DNA of 64,000 bases from Arachis hypogaea (GCF_003086295.3 NC_092044.1:73494024-73558023); one strand, 5' to 3'; counted from the first letter of the stretch, positions 46,590 through 58,054 are shown. Notes: generated by a model from the sequence alone, not told the origin. Translations and numbers: made by a program.

Positions 46590-46681
46590 AAAACTAATAA
46601 AAATATACTAAAAACTAACTAAAACATACTAAAAACTACATGAAATTACCCCTAAAAATCGTATAAAATATCTGCTCATCA

Positions 46682-47741
46682 CAACACCAAACTTAAACTG
46701 TTGTTTGTCCCCAAGCAACTAGATAAATAAAATAGGATAAAGAGAAATAAAGAAGCAATAATATCTCAGAGTTTTAAGTGAAGCTCAGATTCTAATTAGA
46801 TGAGCGGGGCTAGTAGCTTTTTGCTTCCGAATAGTTTTGGCATCTCACTTTATCCTTTGAACTTCAGAATGATTGGCATCAATAGGAACTCAGAATTCTG
46901 ATAATGTTATTGGTTCTCCTATTTCAGTATGTTGATTCTTGAACACAGTTACTTATGAGTCTTGGTTGTGACCCTAAGCATTTTGTTTTCTAGTATTACC
47001 ACCAGATACATAAATGCCACAGACACCTAACTAGGTGAACCTTTTCAGATTGTGACTCAACTTTGCTAAAGTCCCCAGTTAGAGTTGTCCAGAGTTCTTA
47101 GGCACACTCTTTTTCTTTGGATCACGACTTTAACCACTCAGTCTCAAGCTTTTCACCTGAACCTTCATGACACAAGCACATGGTTAGGGACAGCTTGGTT
47201 TAGCCGCTTAGGCCAGGATTTTATTCCTTTTAGGCCCTCCTTTCCATTGATGCTCAAAGCCTTGGATCCTTTTTTCCCTTGCCTTTTGGTTTAAAGGGCT
47301 ATTGGCTTTTTCTACTTCTCCTTTTTTTCACTGCTTTTCTTGCTTCAAGAATCAATTTCATGATTTTTCAGATCATCAATAACATTTCACTTGTTCATCA
47401 TTCCTTCAAGAGCCAACAGATTTAACATTCATAAACTCCACCATCAAAATTATGCACTGTTCATGCATTCATTCAAAAGACAAAAAGTATTGCCACCACA
47501 TATAAATAATTTGAATTTTTCTTATTAAAAACTCGAAAAAAATATTGCCTTCTTATTCTAAAAATCTGCTATTTTATTCATGTTTGATGATGATGAAAAA
47601 AATAAATTATAGCTTAATTGGAGATAAAATCAAAATGAAGATACTAATTACTACTACTCATATATAACTACTAAGGTAAATTCCTAATAAGAACAATTAT
47701 CACAGAGTTAAGGCTAAGATTAGGACTTAACAACCTTTATT
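46682..47741 (-). other. E 3' block: pre-PPT hairpin and non-coding sequence
   Basis: On the minus strand TTGCTTG/CAAACAA around GGGA (46701-46718) is followed by TTTAAGTTTGGTGTTG abutting the LTR. The remainder is the A-rich block shared with copy A and F2. No gene is seen. Confidence 0.7.
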
Positions 47742-48860
47742 TTAGGAAGTGGATGCTCCTTTAGTTTGTGGGGTGCTTGGCCCTTCAAGAGATAGCTTCT
47801 GACACTTTAGTTCCTTCAGTTCACGCCCCTGCTCTTCTTGTTCCCCAAGCAGTTTGCAAAGCATGCTATTTTGATTTTTCTGTTCTTCCTTTAGTTGGTC
47901 CATAGCTTCTTGCAACTTGGTAACAGATGCTTCAAGATGCTCCCAGTATTCAATTTGAGGGATTTCCGGGGGCAACTCATGTGCTTTCCTCTTGATGGGG
48001 TCATCCTGCACTTGTTGTCCTTCCATTGATTTTTTGGTGATTGGTTGCTCAACTAAGATATACCCATTTACTCTCATCTTTACCCCAGCATCTTTACATA
48101 GCATAGAGATTAAGCTTGGATAAGCCAATTTGGCATCTTTGGAGTTCTTGTTTGCAATTGTGTAAAGTTCACAAGAAATCAGCTGATGAACTTCCACTTC
48201 TTTTCCCAACATAATGTAATGGATCATTACTGTTCTTTTGATGGTGACTTCAGAGCGGTTTCTAGTGGGCAGTATAGAACACCCAATGAAGTCCAGCCAG
48301 CCTCTGGCGACTAGTTTGAGATCTCCTCTCTTGAGTTGGTTTGGGACACTCTTTGTGTTAGTTGTCCACTTGGTTCCAGGGAGGCATATGTCCTCTAGAA
48401 TTTCGTCCAAGCTCTTATTTGTTCTCATCATTCTCCAATTAAAGGAGTCTGGGTCATCTTACAGTTGAGGCAGCTTGAAGATCTCTCTTATTTTGTCAGG
48501 GAGGAGGTGAACAATCTTCCCTCTGACCAGAGTTCGATAGTCATAGAAGGCGGTTTCAGCTATTTTCTGCCTGTCTGTTTGCCACATATTAGAGTAAAAT
48601 TCTTGAACCATGTTTCTTCCCACCTTTGTTTCAGAATTAGCTAGGATTTCCCAGCTCCTGTTTCGAATTTGCTCTTGGATCTCTGGATATTCGTCTTCTT
48701 TCAGATCGAATTTAACTTCCAGGATCACTGACCTTAGACTCATTATTTTGTAGTAATGGTCTGAATGTTCTTTGGTTAAGAACTTCCTTTGATTCCAAAG
48801 TGGTTTTGGAATATTCTCTTTCTTGCCTCTTGGAGTGGGTTATTTTCCCTTATGAGCCAT
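47742..48860 (-). pseudogene. env-position second ORF of F1 ('putative plant transposon protein' type), two in-frame stops
   Basis: A frame of 373 codons begins MAHKGK at 48860, meets a TAA at codon 7 (48842-48840) and a TAA at about 48463, and otherwise stays open to 47742. The N-terminal half has EYPEIQEQIRNRSWEILAN and VRGKIVHLLPDKIREIF. The centre has RGDLKLVARGWLDFIGCSIL and TIKRTVMIHYIMLGKEVEV, typical of the plant transposon domain found downstream of integrase in Athila-type elements. The C-terminus is a predicted coiled coil rich in Glu, Gln and Leu. I see no signal peptide or membrane span, so a true envelope role is doubtful. It is preceded by a hairpin and AAGTTTGGTGTG. Confidence 0.8.
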
Positions 48861-48889
48861 GATCTTAGTGGGTATTAATTTAGTGATCA

Positions 48890-48934
48890 CGGATAAACAC
48901 ACCAAACTTAGAGGTTTGCTTGTCCTCAAGCAAA
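48890..48934 (-). promoter_or_regulatory. hairpin plus AAGTTTGGTGT before the second ORF of E
   Basis: The minus strand reads TTTGCTTG/CAAGCAAA around AGGA (48915-48934), then CTCTAAGTTTGGTGTG about 40 bp before the ATG at 48860. F2 has the same placement at 9259. Confidence 0.6.
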
Positions 48935-49913
48935 AGAAAGGAAAGAAGAGGGATAAAGGGAGAGCCAAGTTCGAATTGTGGAGGAGAGGACGGAGGCCGA
49001 ACGCGGATTTAAAGGGACGGGGGGTGGGTTTCGAAAATTTTTGAAGAAGATAGGATAGAAGATATGATTTGTAAAAGATAGGTATGATAGGAAAAAGATG
49101 TAATTTTAAATTGAAAAGATATGGAAGATATTTGAAAAAGATAAATCTGAATTTTAAAAAGAAGATATGATGAGTGTAAAAAGATTTGAGAAAAATTTAA
49201 AAAGATTTGAAAAAAATTCAAAAAGATAAATGAGTTTTGAGAAAGATTTGAAAAGATATTGAAGAGAAATTAAGAAATATGTTTAGGATTAAAAAATTTT
49301 TCGAATTTGAAATTGAAAGATGAGAGTTTGTAACATGTTTATGCAAGAAATCATGAATTGAAACATGAAAAATAGAAAAAATTTGAAGTGAAAACGAAGT
49401 TACCTTCTCCCCACATTCCTGGCGTTAAACGCCCAACTGCTGCATGTTTTGGGCATTTAACGCCCATATGTTGCTTCTCCTGGGCGTTTAACGCCCAGCT
49501 GTAGCTTCTGGCTGGCGTTAATCGCCAGAAAATCCTTTATCACTGGGCGTTTTTCTGAACGCCCAGGATGCTATAAATCTGGCGTTACACGCCCAGAATG
49601 GTATCCATTCTGACGTTTAACGGCCAAATGGCTATCCCTACTGGCGTTAAACGCCCAGTAGATGCTTCTTTTGGGCGTTTAACGCCCAAATCAGTTTGTA
49701 CTGGCATTTTCGCACTAGTGAGCTTCTTTTTGCTATTTTATCCTCTGAATCCTTCTGTAACTCTATGAACTCATGCAATTGCTATTTTACCTTAAAGATA
49801 ATTAATATGAACCTGTAAAATTATCATTTAATTAACAAATAAGCTTTTTTAATGGCTGGGTTGCCTCCCAGCAGGCGCTTCTTTATTGTCTTTAGCTGGA
49901 CTATTACTGAGCT
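48935..49913 (-). repeat. E tail: A-rich stretch, GGCGTT array and post-ORF hairpin
   Basis: A GA-rich stretch (49030-49400) lies beside an array of ten or so GGCGTT/AACGCC words (49417-49712, for example GGGCGTTTAACGCCCA). The post-ORF hairpin GCTGGG/CCCAGC around TTGCCT (plus strand; AGGCAA on the minus strand) is at 49855-49872, 42 bp after the pol stop. Confidence 0.85.
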
Positions 49914-52900
49914 TTAATCAAGTCTCAGTTTTGAGCATTCTTGCTCAAAATTTCTTTCAAGATAATGTTTGACTCTCTGTCCATTAACAATGAATTTTTT
50001 GTTAGAGTCATTATCCTGAAGCTTTACATATCTATATGGTGACACACCTGTAATCACATATGGTCCTCTCTACCGGGATTTCAACTTTCCGGGGAATAAT
50101 CTGAGCCTAGAGTTAAACAGCAGAACTTTCTGCCCTGGCTCAAAGAATCTGGATGACAGCTTCTTATCATGCCATCTTTTTGCTTTCTCTTTGTAAATTT
50201 TTGCATTTTTGAAAGCATTGAGTCTGAATTCCTCTAGCTCATTTAACTGGAGCAATCGTTTTTCTCCAGCTAACTTGGCATTAAGGTTTAGGAATCTGGT
50301 TGCCAAGTAGGCCTTGTGTTCCAGTTCCACTGGTAAGTGACAGGCTTTTCCATAGACAAGCTGGTATGAAGAGGTCCCTATAGGAGTCTTGAATGCTATT
50401 CTGTATGCCCACAGAGCATCATCCAAGCTTCTTGCCCAATCCCTTCTATGGTTAATCATAGTACATTCCAGGATTCTTTTAAGTTCTCTATTAGAGACTT
50501 CAGCTTGCCCATTTGTCTGTAGATGATATGGAGTTGCAACCCTGTAGCTAACTCCATATCGAACCATAGTAGAGTAAAGCTGTTTATTGCAGAAATGAGC
50601 ACCCCCATCAATGATTAGTACTCTAGGGACACCAAATCTATTGAAGATGTGTTTCTGGAGGAATTTTAGCACTGTTTTAGTATCATTAGTGTGTGTTGCA
50701 ATAGCCTCTATCCATTTGGATACATAATCCATTGCCACCAGAATATAAGTATTTGAGTATGATGGTGGGAAAGGCCCTATGAAGTCAATACCCCATACAT
50801 TAAACAACTCAATCTCCAAGATCCCTTGTTGAGGCATGGCATAACCGTGAGGCAGATTGCCAGATCTTTGGAAACTGTCACAATTACGTACAAACTCTCG
50901 GGAGTCTTTATAGAGAGTAGGCCAGTAGAAGCCACATTGGAGGACTCTTGTGGCTGTTTGCTCACTTCCAAAATGTCCTCCATACTGTGATCCATGGCAA
51001 TGCCAGAGGATCTTCTGTGCTTCTTCTTTAGGCACACATCTACGGATTACTCCATCTGTACATCTCTTGAAGAGATATGGTTCATCCCACAGATAGTACT
51101 TTACATCCGAGATCAATTTCTTTGATTGCTGCCTACTATACTCTTTGGGTATGAATCTCACAGCCTTGTAGTTTGCAATGTCTACAAACCAGGGTACTTC
51201 CTGGATGGCAAAGAGTTGCTCATCCGGAAAGTTTTCAGAGATCTCAGTAAGAGGGAGGGACGCCCCTTCTACTGGTTCTATTCGGGACAGGTGATTTGCT
51301 ACTTGGTTCTCTGTTCCTTTTCTGTCTTTTATTTCTATATCAAACTCTTGCAGAAGAAACACCCATCTTATGAGTCTGGGTTTTGAATCCTGCTTTGTGA
51401 GTAGATATTTAAGAGCAGCATGGTCAGTGTACACAATCACTTTTGATCCTACTAAATAAGATCTGAACTTGTCAATGGCATAAACCACTGCAAGTAACTC
51501 TTTTTCTGTGGTTGTGTAGTTCTTCTGTGTATCATTTAAAACACGACTGACATAATCAATGACGTGCAGAAGCTTGTCATGCCTTTGTCCCAACACTACA
51601 CCAATGGCATGGTCACTGGCATCACACATTAGTTCAAATGGTAATGTCCAGTTTGGTACAGAGATGACTGGTGCTATGACCAGCTTAGCTTTCAGAGTCT
51701 CAAATACCTGCAGACACTCCTTATCAAAGATAAATGGCATGTCAGCAGCTAGCAGATTACTCAGAGGTTTTGTAATTTTTGAAAAATCTTTTATAAACCT
51801 CCTATAGAATTCTTCATGCCTCAGAAAGCTTCTGATTGCCTTAACATTGGCAGGTGGTGGTAATTTTTCAATTACCTTTACCTTAGCTTGATCCACCTCT
51901 ATTCCCTTGTTCAAAATTTTGTGCCCAAGCACAATTTCTTCAGTCACCATAAAGTGACATTTCTCCCAGTTTAAAACCAGGTTAGTCTCTTGGCACCCCT
52001 TTAGAACAAGTGCTAGATGGTCAAGATAGGAGCTGAATGAGTCTCCAAATAATGAAAAGTCATCCATGAAGACTTTCAGAAAGTTTTCCACCATATCAGA
52101 GAAAATAGAGAGCATGCACCTTTGAAAGGTTGCAGGTGCATTGCACAGACCAAATGGCATCCTTTTGTATGCAAATACTCCAGATGGACATGGGAATGCT
52201 GTTTTCTCTTGATCTTGGGGATCTACTGCAATTTGATTATAACCTGAATATCCATCCAAAAAGCAATAGTAATCATGACCTGCTAGTCTTTCTAGCATCA
52301 GGTCTATGAATGGTAAAGGAAAATTATCCTTTCTGGTAGCTGTATTGAGCCTTCTGTAATCAATACACATACGCCATCCTGTAACTGTTCTTGTAGGAAC
52401 CAGTTCATTTTTTTCATTATAAACCACTGTCATGCCACCCTTCTTAAGGACGACTTGGACAGGGCTTACCTAGGGGCTATCAAAAATAGGATAAATAATC
52501 CCAGCCTCTAGTAATTTAGTGACCTTCTTTTGCACCACCTCCTCCATGGCTGGATTTAGCCGCCTCTGTGGTTGAACCACATGCTTAGCGTCATCCTCCA
52601 ATAGGATCTTGTGCATGCATCTGGCTGGGCTAACGCCCTTAAGATTACTGATGGACCACCCAAGAGCTGTCTTGTGTGTCTTCAACATTTGAATTAGTGC
52701 TTCCTCTTCTTGTGGCTCTAAGGTAAAGCTTATGATTACAGGAAAAGTGTCACCTTCTCCCAGAAATGCATGTTTCAAGGATGGTGGTAATGGTTTGAGC
52801 TCGGGTTTAGGAGGTTTCTCCTCTTCCTGAGGGATTTTCAGAGGTTCTATTATTCTCTCTGGTTCCTCCAGATTAGGCTGAACATCTTTAAAGATATCCT

Positions 52901-54384
52901 CTAGCTCTGATTCGAGACTCTCAGTCATATTGACCACTTCCACCAGAGAGTCAATAATATCAATGCTTATGCAGTCGTTTGGGGTGTCTGGATGCTGCAT
53001 AGCTTTGACAACATTCAACATAAACTCGTCCTCATTGACTCTCAGGGTTAATTCCCCTTTTTGGACGTCAATGACGGTTCGTCCAGTTGCTAGGAAAGGT
53101 CTTCCTAGAATGAGAGTTGCACCCTTGTGCTCCTCCATTTTCAGCACCACAAAGTCAGTGGGAAAGGCAAATGGCCCAACCTTGACAATCATGTCTTCAA
53201 TCACTTCTGATGGGTATTTAATGGAGCCATCAGCAAGTTGGAGACATATTCGGGTTGGTTTGACTTCTTCAGTCAAACCAAGCTTTTTGATAGTGGATGC
53301 AAGTATTAGGTTGATACTTACTCCAAGATCACATAGAGCTTTCTTGGTACGAGTACCCTCTAATGTGCATGGTATCATGAAGCTTTCGGGATCTTTGAGC
53401 TTCTCTAGTAAGCTTTTTAGAATGACTGCACTACATTCTTCAGTGAGGTAAACTTTTTCAGTTTCTCTCCAATCCTTTTTATGACCTAAGATCTCTTTCA
53501 TGAACTTAGCATAAGAGGATATTTGCTCAAGTGCCTCTGCAAACGGATTCTTTATTTCAAAAGTCCTGAGATAGTCTGCAAAGCGGGCAAATTGCTTATC
53601 CTATTCCGCTTGGCGAAGTTTCTGAGGATAAGGCATTTTGGCTTTGTATTCCTCAACCTTAGTTGCTGCAGGTTTATTTCCTACAGATGTGGTTGGAGAA
53701 GCCTTTTTAGAGGGGTTGCTATCAGCACTTGTATGTGTCTGATCCCTCACTGGCGTTTGAATGCCAGGGTTGGAAGCTGGATTGGCATTGGACGCCAACT
53801 CCTTACCTGTGTCTGGCGTTTGAACGCCAGAACTGACCTTCCCTTGGGCGTTTAACGCCAACTCCTTGCCTGTTTGTGGCGTTTGAACGCCAGAACTGAG
53901 CATGGGTTGGGCGTTTAACGCCAACTTTCCACCTTTTTTTTGCGTTTGAGTGCTAGAATTATTCCTATCTGGGCTCTTACTGTCCTCAAAGGGATTTTGG
54001 GTAGCAGTTTATTCATTTCTTGGCTTCCTGCTGCCTTGAAGTGAGGTATTTAATGTTTTTCCACTTTTTAATTGAACTGTTTGGCACTCTTCTGTTATTT
54101 GTTTTGCTAACTTCTGTTCTGTTTTCTTCAACTGTACTTGCATATTCATATTAGCCATTCTTGTGTCTTGTACTTGCATATTCATTACCTGTATCTCCTT
54201 GAATTCGGCTAGCTGTTTTGTTAGAAAATCTAATTGTTGATTGAATGTAGTAACTTGTTCTGTAGGACTGAGTTCAGCAGTTACTATTTTAGCTTCTTTT
54301 TTCATGGAAGGTTCACTACTTAGGTACAGATGCTGATTTTTGATAACTGTAGCAATGAGCTCTTGAGCTTCTTCAATGAAATGG
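49914..54384 (-). pseudogene. gag-pol polyprotein of F1 (copy E), 5' truncated, four in-frame stops
   Basis: A single frame runs from a gag C-terminal part (EEAQELIATVIKNQHLY, 54384-54012) to 49914, broken by TAA 54009, TAG 53601, TAG 52470 and TAG 50070. Domains: linker with repeats ALNAQ and SSGVQTP (53930-53750); protease with CDLGVSINL and LILGRPFLATG; RT with [20 protein letters not shown] and FMDDFS (near 52065); RNase H with [19 protein letters not shown] and [11 protein letters not shown]; integrase with a His-His-Cys-Cys finger (near 51000), [13 protein letters not shown] and GQAEVSNRE. At 50070 the stop replaces the Trp of the usual KLKSRW, and coding continues 155 bp. Gag and pol in one frame and the FMDD box fit the Athila lineage. 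Apart from the stops the catalytic residues look intact. Confidence 0.9.
53745..53945 (-). repeat. GGCGTT words inside the E reading frame
   Basis: Six GGCGTTTGAACGCC or GGCGTTTAACGCC words lie in the gag-protease linker and are translated as alternating LALNA and SGVQTP peptides. Confidence 0.8.
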
Positions 54385-55631
54385 AGATATGTGGAAGACC
54401 ATGCGTACGCGTACAGGACACATACGCATGGGTGTGAATAGCATTTGCAAGCCAAGAAAGCTACGTTCCCTTTGAATGAGCGCGTATGATACTTTTGAAA
54501 ATTTGATTTGAAAATTAGCCATTGACGCGCACGCGTGCATGATGCGTACGCATGGATGTGATTTTTGGGAACAAGAATGCATACGCATGGGTTGAGTAGC
54601 AGCATGGAATTGAAGTTTTGCACTCCACGCGTATGCATAGGTGACGTGTATGCGTGGAAGGAGCGTTCTTAACGCGAACGCTACGTTCAATTAATGAATG
54701 CTGTCAAGGGACGCGTACGTGTGGGTGACACGTGAGCGTCAAAGGACAAAACACCAGGGATGCACAAGCGTATGGGACGCGTATACGTGGGTGTAAAAAT
54801 GCTTCGTTGTCTTTAAGAACGCTACGGTCTCCTGGAAGCAAATTCTAATTCATTCCAAGTCCAATTCAACTGCAAGCAAGCAAGCCCATTCATATTACTC
54901 AATCAAGGCCACATGAATCATCTAGATTTAATTTGATTGTAATTTATTTTAAATTTCATTTCAATCTGTAACTTAGGAAAGCCTATATAAAGGGATGAGT
55001 TTCAATTCAAAAGGGGGAAGTAAGTAGTGGATTCTGGCGCCGGAGTATAGTAGGAGTAGTAGTAGTAGTAGGAGTAGGAGTAAGAGAAGAATAGAAGGAT
55101 CTTGTAACACTTTTCCTTTTCTGCACTTTTAGATTTCAGTTGTATTGAATTCTGTTTACTTTATGCAATTCTAATTTCTTGCACAATTTATTCTCTGCTA
55201 ATTTACTTTCTACTACTTTACATTTCCAATTGCTTTGAGCTGAGTTTACTTTTCATGAAATTTAAATTTCCTGCGAGTGTTCTTAGAGAAATGATCCATT
55301 AACCCCACTTCATTAGGGGAGGAGCTCTATTATAATTCATATGATTGAGTGAACTTCTTCTTCTTCTAAATTCTTCTGGATAGCTAAGAAATAACTTCTG
55401 TTTTGATTGATACCATTTACATTCTGCACTTTAGTTTTCTTGCAATTTATATTCTGTAACTTAATTCTACTCAATTCACCACTGTTAGCTTGACTAAACT
55501 AATCACCTAACCAAAGTTGTTTGATCCATCAATCCCTATGGGATCGACCACACTTTTGTGAGTTTTACTACTTGATACGACCCGGTACACTTGCCGGTTA
55601 GTTTGTGTGGAAAAATGATTTTCCCTCATCA
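54385..55631 (+). repeat. F6 LTR, second part (probable)
   Basis: ACGCGT words (54398-54790) continue the type seen at 39010-39035. TATATAAAG lies at 54984-54992, a GTA/GGA microsatellite at 55045-55085, the U5 hairpin CCGG/CCGG around TACACTTG at 55582-55597, and the end is CCCTCATCA. Added to 38721-39035 it gives about 1.56 kb, a plausible LTR length. The link is inferred because no second F6 LTR is available for comparison. Confidence 0.6.
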
Positions 55632-55774
55632 AGGCTTAAGAAGCAAGTTTTCAATCATAGCACAAAATTAGGAAAGCAAATGTAAAACATGCGAATTACA
55701 TGAATAAGTGTGCAAAGAATTGATAAAAAACCACTAAATTTAGCACAAGATAAACCATAAAATAGTGGTTTATC
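55632..55774 (-). repeat. F5-type LTR start (minus strand), 143-bp scrap
   Basis: The minus strand from 55774 reads TGATAAACC with a terminal hairpin GATAAACC/GGTTTATC, then TTGTGCTAAATTTAG. It is cut by the end of the F6 LTR on the left and abuts integrase sequence on the right. Confidence 0.75.
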
Positions 55775-56438
55775 AGGTATTGACATCGTAGGTCCATTTC
55801 CAAACTCGAATGGTTTTTTATACATCTTGTTAGTTGTTGATTATGTTTCTAAGTGGGTGGAAGCAATTTCTACCCGTACTGATGATGCTAACGTTGTTGT
55901 TTCTTTTGTTAGGAATAATATTATTTGTCGCTTTGGATCACCACGAGCAATCATGAGCGATCAAGGCTCTAATTTTTGTAACAGAAGAATGACAGGTTTA
56001 CTGAAGAAACATGGAATCATTCTCAAGGTGGCGACAGCTTACCATCCCCAAACCAATGGGCAAGCTGAGGTCTCCAATAGGGAGATCAAGTGCATACTAG
56101 AGAAGATCGTGAAGCCTCATCAAAAGGATTGGAGTACTAGACTTGCGGATGTGCTATGGGCTTATCGAACTGCGTACAAGACACCCATCAGCATGAGTCC
56201 GTTCCACCTAGTCTACGGAAAGGTTCATCACCTTCCAGTAGAGGTGGAACACAAGGCTTACTGGGCTGTGAAAGAATGCAACTCAGGACTGGAAGGAGCC
56301 GGAATTGAAAGGAAGCTACAACTAGAGGAATCGGAGTGCCTTCGACTAGAAACGTATGAGAACTCAAGGCTCTACAAGGAAAAGGTGAAGGTGGTGCATG
56401 ACAAGAACATCAACAGAAGAGAGTTTAGAACTGGGGAT
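55775..56438 (+). pseudogene. integrase core and C-terminal fragment of another Ty3/gypsy element
   Basis: The frame is open from GIDIVGPFPNS, with the first catalytic Asp, through VDYVSKWVEA, IMSDQGSNFCN with the second Asp, [16 protein letters not shown] with the Glu, VLWAYRTAYKTPI, to EFRTGD. There an F1 LTR (56439) cuts it. It resembles the E integrase ([21 protein letters not shown]) but is a different lineage member. A scrap of F5 LTR cuts the 5' side exactly before GID. Catalytic residues are all present in this fragment. Confidence 0.85.
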
Positions 56439-58048
56439 TGATGAGCGGATAATTTATACGCTTTTTGGCATTGTTTTTAGTATGTTTTCAGTATGTTTTA
56501 GTTAGTTTTTAGTATATTTTTATTAGTTTTTAGTTAAAATTCACTTTTCTGGACTTTACTATGAGTTTGTGTGTTTTTCTGTGATTTCAGGTATTTTCTG
56601 GCTGAAATTGAGGGACCTGAGCAAAAATCTGATTCAGAGGCTGAAAAGGACTACAGATGCTGTTGAATTCTGACCTCCCTGCACTCGAAGTAACTTTTCT
56701 AGAGCTACAGAAGCCCAATTGGCGCGCTCTCAACGGCGTTGGAAAGTAGACATCCTGGGCTTTCCAGCAATGTATAATAGTCCATACTTTTCCCGAGATT
56801 TGATGGCCCAAATCGGCGTTCCAAATCAGCTCAAGAATGCCCGGCGTTAAACGCCGGAACTGGCACAAGAATGGGAGTTAAATGCCCAAACTGGCACAAA
56901 AGCTGGCATTTAACTCCAAGAAAAGTCTCTATACATGAAAGCTTCAATGCTCAGCCCAAGCACACACCAAGTGGGCCCGGAAGTGGATTTTTATGTAATT
57001 TACTCATTTCTGTAAACCCTAGGCTACTAGTTCTCTACAAATAGGACCTTTTACTATTGTATTTTCATCTTGGTTCTTCTGGTTCCCTCTCTGGGGCCGA
57101 AGCCAATGATCACTATTATCACTTATGTATTTTCAACGGTGGAGTTTCTACACACCATAGATTAAGGTGTGAAGCTCTGCTGTACCTCGAGTATTAATGC
57201 AATTACTATTGTTCTTCTATTCAATTCAGCTTATTCTTGTTCTAAGATATTCATTTGCACCCAAGAACATGATGAATGTGATGATTATGTGACACTCATC
57301 ATCATTCTCACTTATGAACGAGTGATTGACAACCACTTCTGTTCTACAAGCAAACAAGGCTTGAATGTTTATCTCTTGGATCCCTTGATCGGAATCTTCG
57401 TGGTATAAGCTAGAATTGATGGCGGCATTCAAGAGAATCCGAAAGGTCCAAACCTTGTCTGTGGTATTCTGAGTAGGATTCAATGATTGAATGACTGTGA
57501 CGAGCTTCAAACTCCTGAAGGCTGGGCGTTAGTGACAAACGCAAAAGAATCAATGGATTCTATTCCAACCTGATTGAGAACCGACAGATGATTAGCCGTG
57601 CCGTGACAGGGTGCGTTGAACATTTTCACTGAGAGGACGGGATTGTAGCCACTGACAACGGTGATGCCCAACATACAGCTTGCCATGGAAAGGAGTAAGA
57701 AGGATTGGATGAAGACAGTAGGAAAGCAGAGAGACGGAAGGGACAAAGCATCTCCATTCGCTTATCTGAAGTTCTCACCAATGAATTACATAAGTATCTC
57801 TATCTTTATGCCTTATTCGTATATCATCCATAACCATTTGAATCTGCCTAACTAAGATTTACAAGGTGACCATAGCTTGCTTCATACCAACAATCTCCGT
57901 GGGATCGACCCTTACTCGCGTAAGGTTTATTACTTGGACGATCCAGTGCACTTGCTGGTTAGTTGTGCGAAGTTGTGATAAATAGTTGAGATTGCAATTG
58001 ATCATACCATGTTGATGGCGCCATTGATGATCACAATTTTGTGCACCA
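56439..58048 (+). repeat. F1 5' LTR (copy C)
   Basis: The LTR runs from TGATGAGCGG to GTGCACCA, 1610 bp. GGCGTT words lie at 56815-56920. The TATA box is changed to TACAAATA near 57036. U5 hairpins CCTTAC/GTAAGG are at 57910-57925 and CCAG/CTGG at 57943-57958. Confidence 0.9.
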
Positions 58049-58054
58049 AGTTTT

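Larger units (their letters stand above)
39036..46681 (-). repeat. F1 3' LTR of E, split by F7
   Basis: The first piece, 39036-40491, begins TGGTCCACGAAATT (the inverse of the LTR end). It has U5 hairpins at 39083-39098 (CCAG/CTGG) and 39114-39129 (CCTTAC/GTAAGG) and GGCGTT words at 40092-40207. The last 92 bp, ending GCTCATCA, occur twice, at 41035-41126 and 46590-46681, because of the F7 rearrangement. Confidence 0.9.
39036..54384 (-). mobile_element. F1 element E (minus strand), autonomous type, 5' truncated
   Basis: This is an Athila-like Ty3/gypsy element with gag C-terminus, protease, RT, RNase H and integrase in one frame (54384-49914), a GGCGTT array, an env-position ORF (48860-47742) and a 3' LTR (39036 to 46681) into which F7 inserted. 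The 5' LTR and gag N-terminus are missing beyond 54384. It is the only element here with a nearly complete pol. Confidence 0.9.

Noticed and set aside
47742..48860. True envelope gene in E
   Set aside because: The position fits, but no signal peptide, membrane span or cleavage site is visible; the protein looks like a soluble coiled-coil type.
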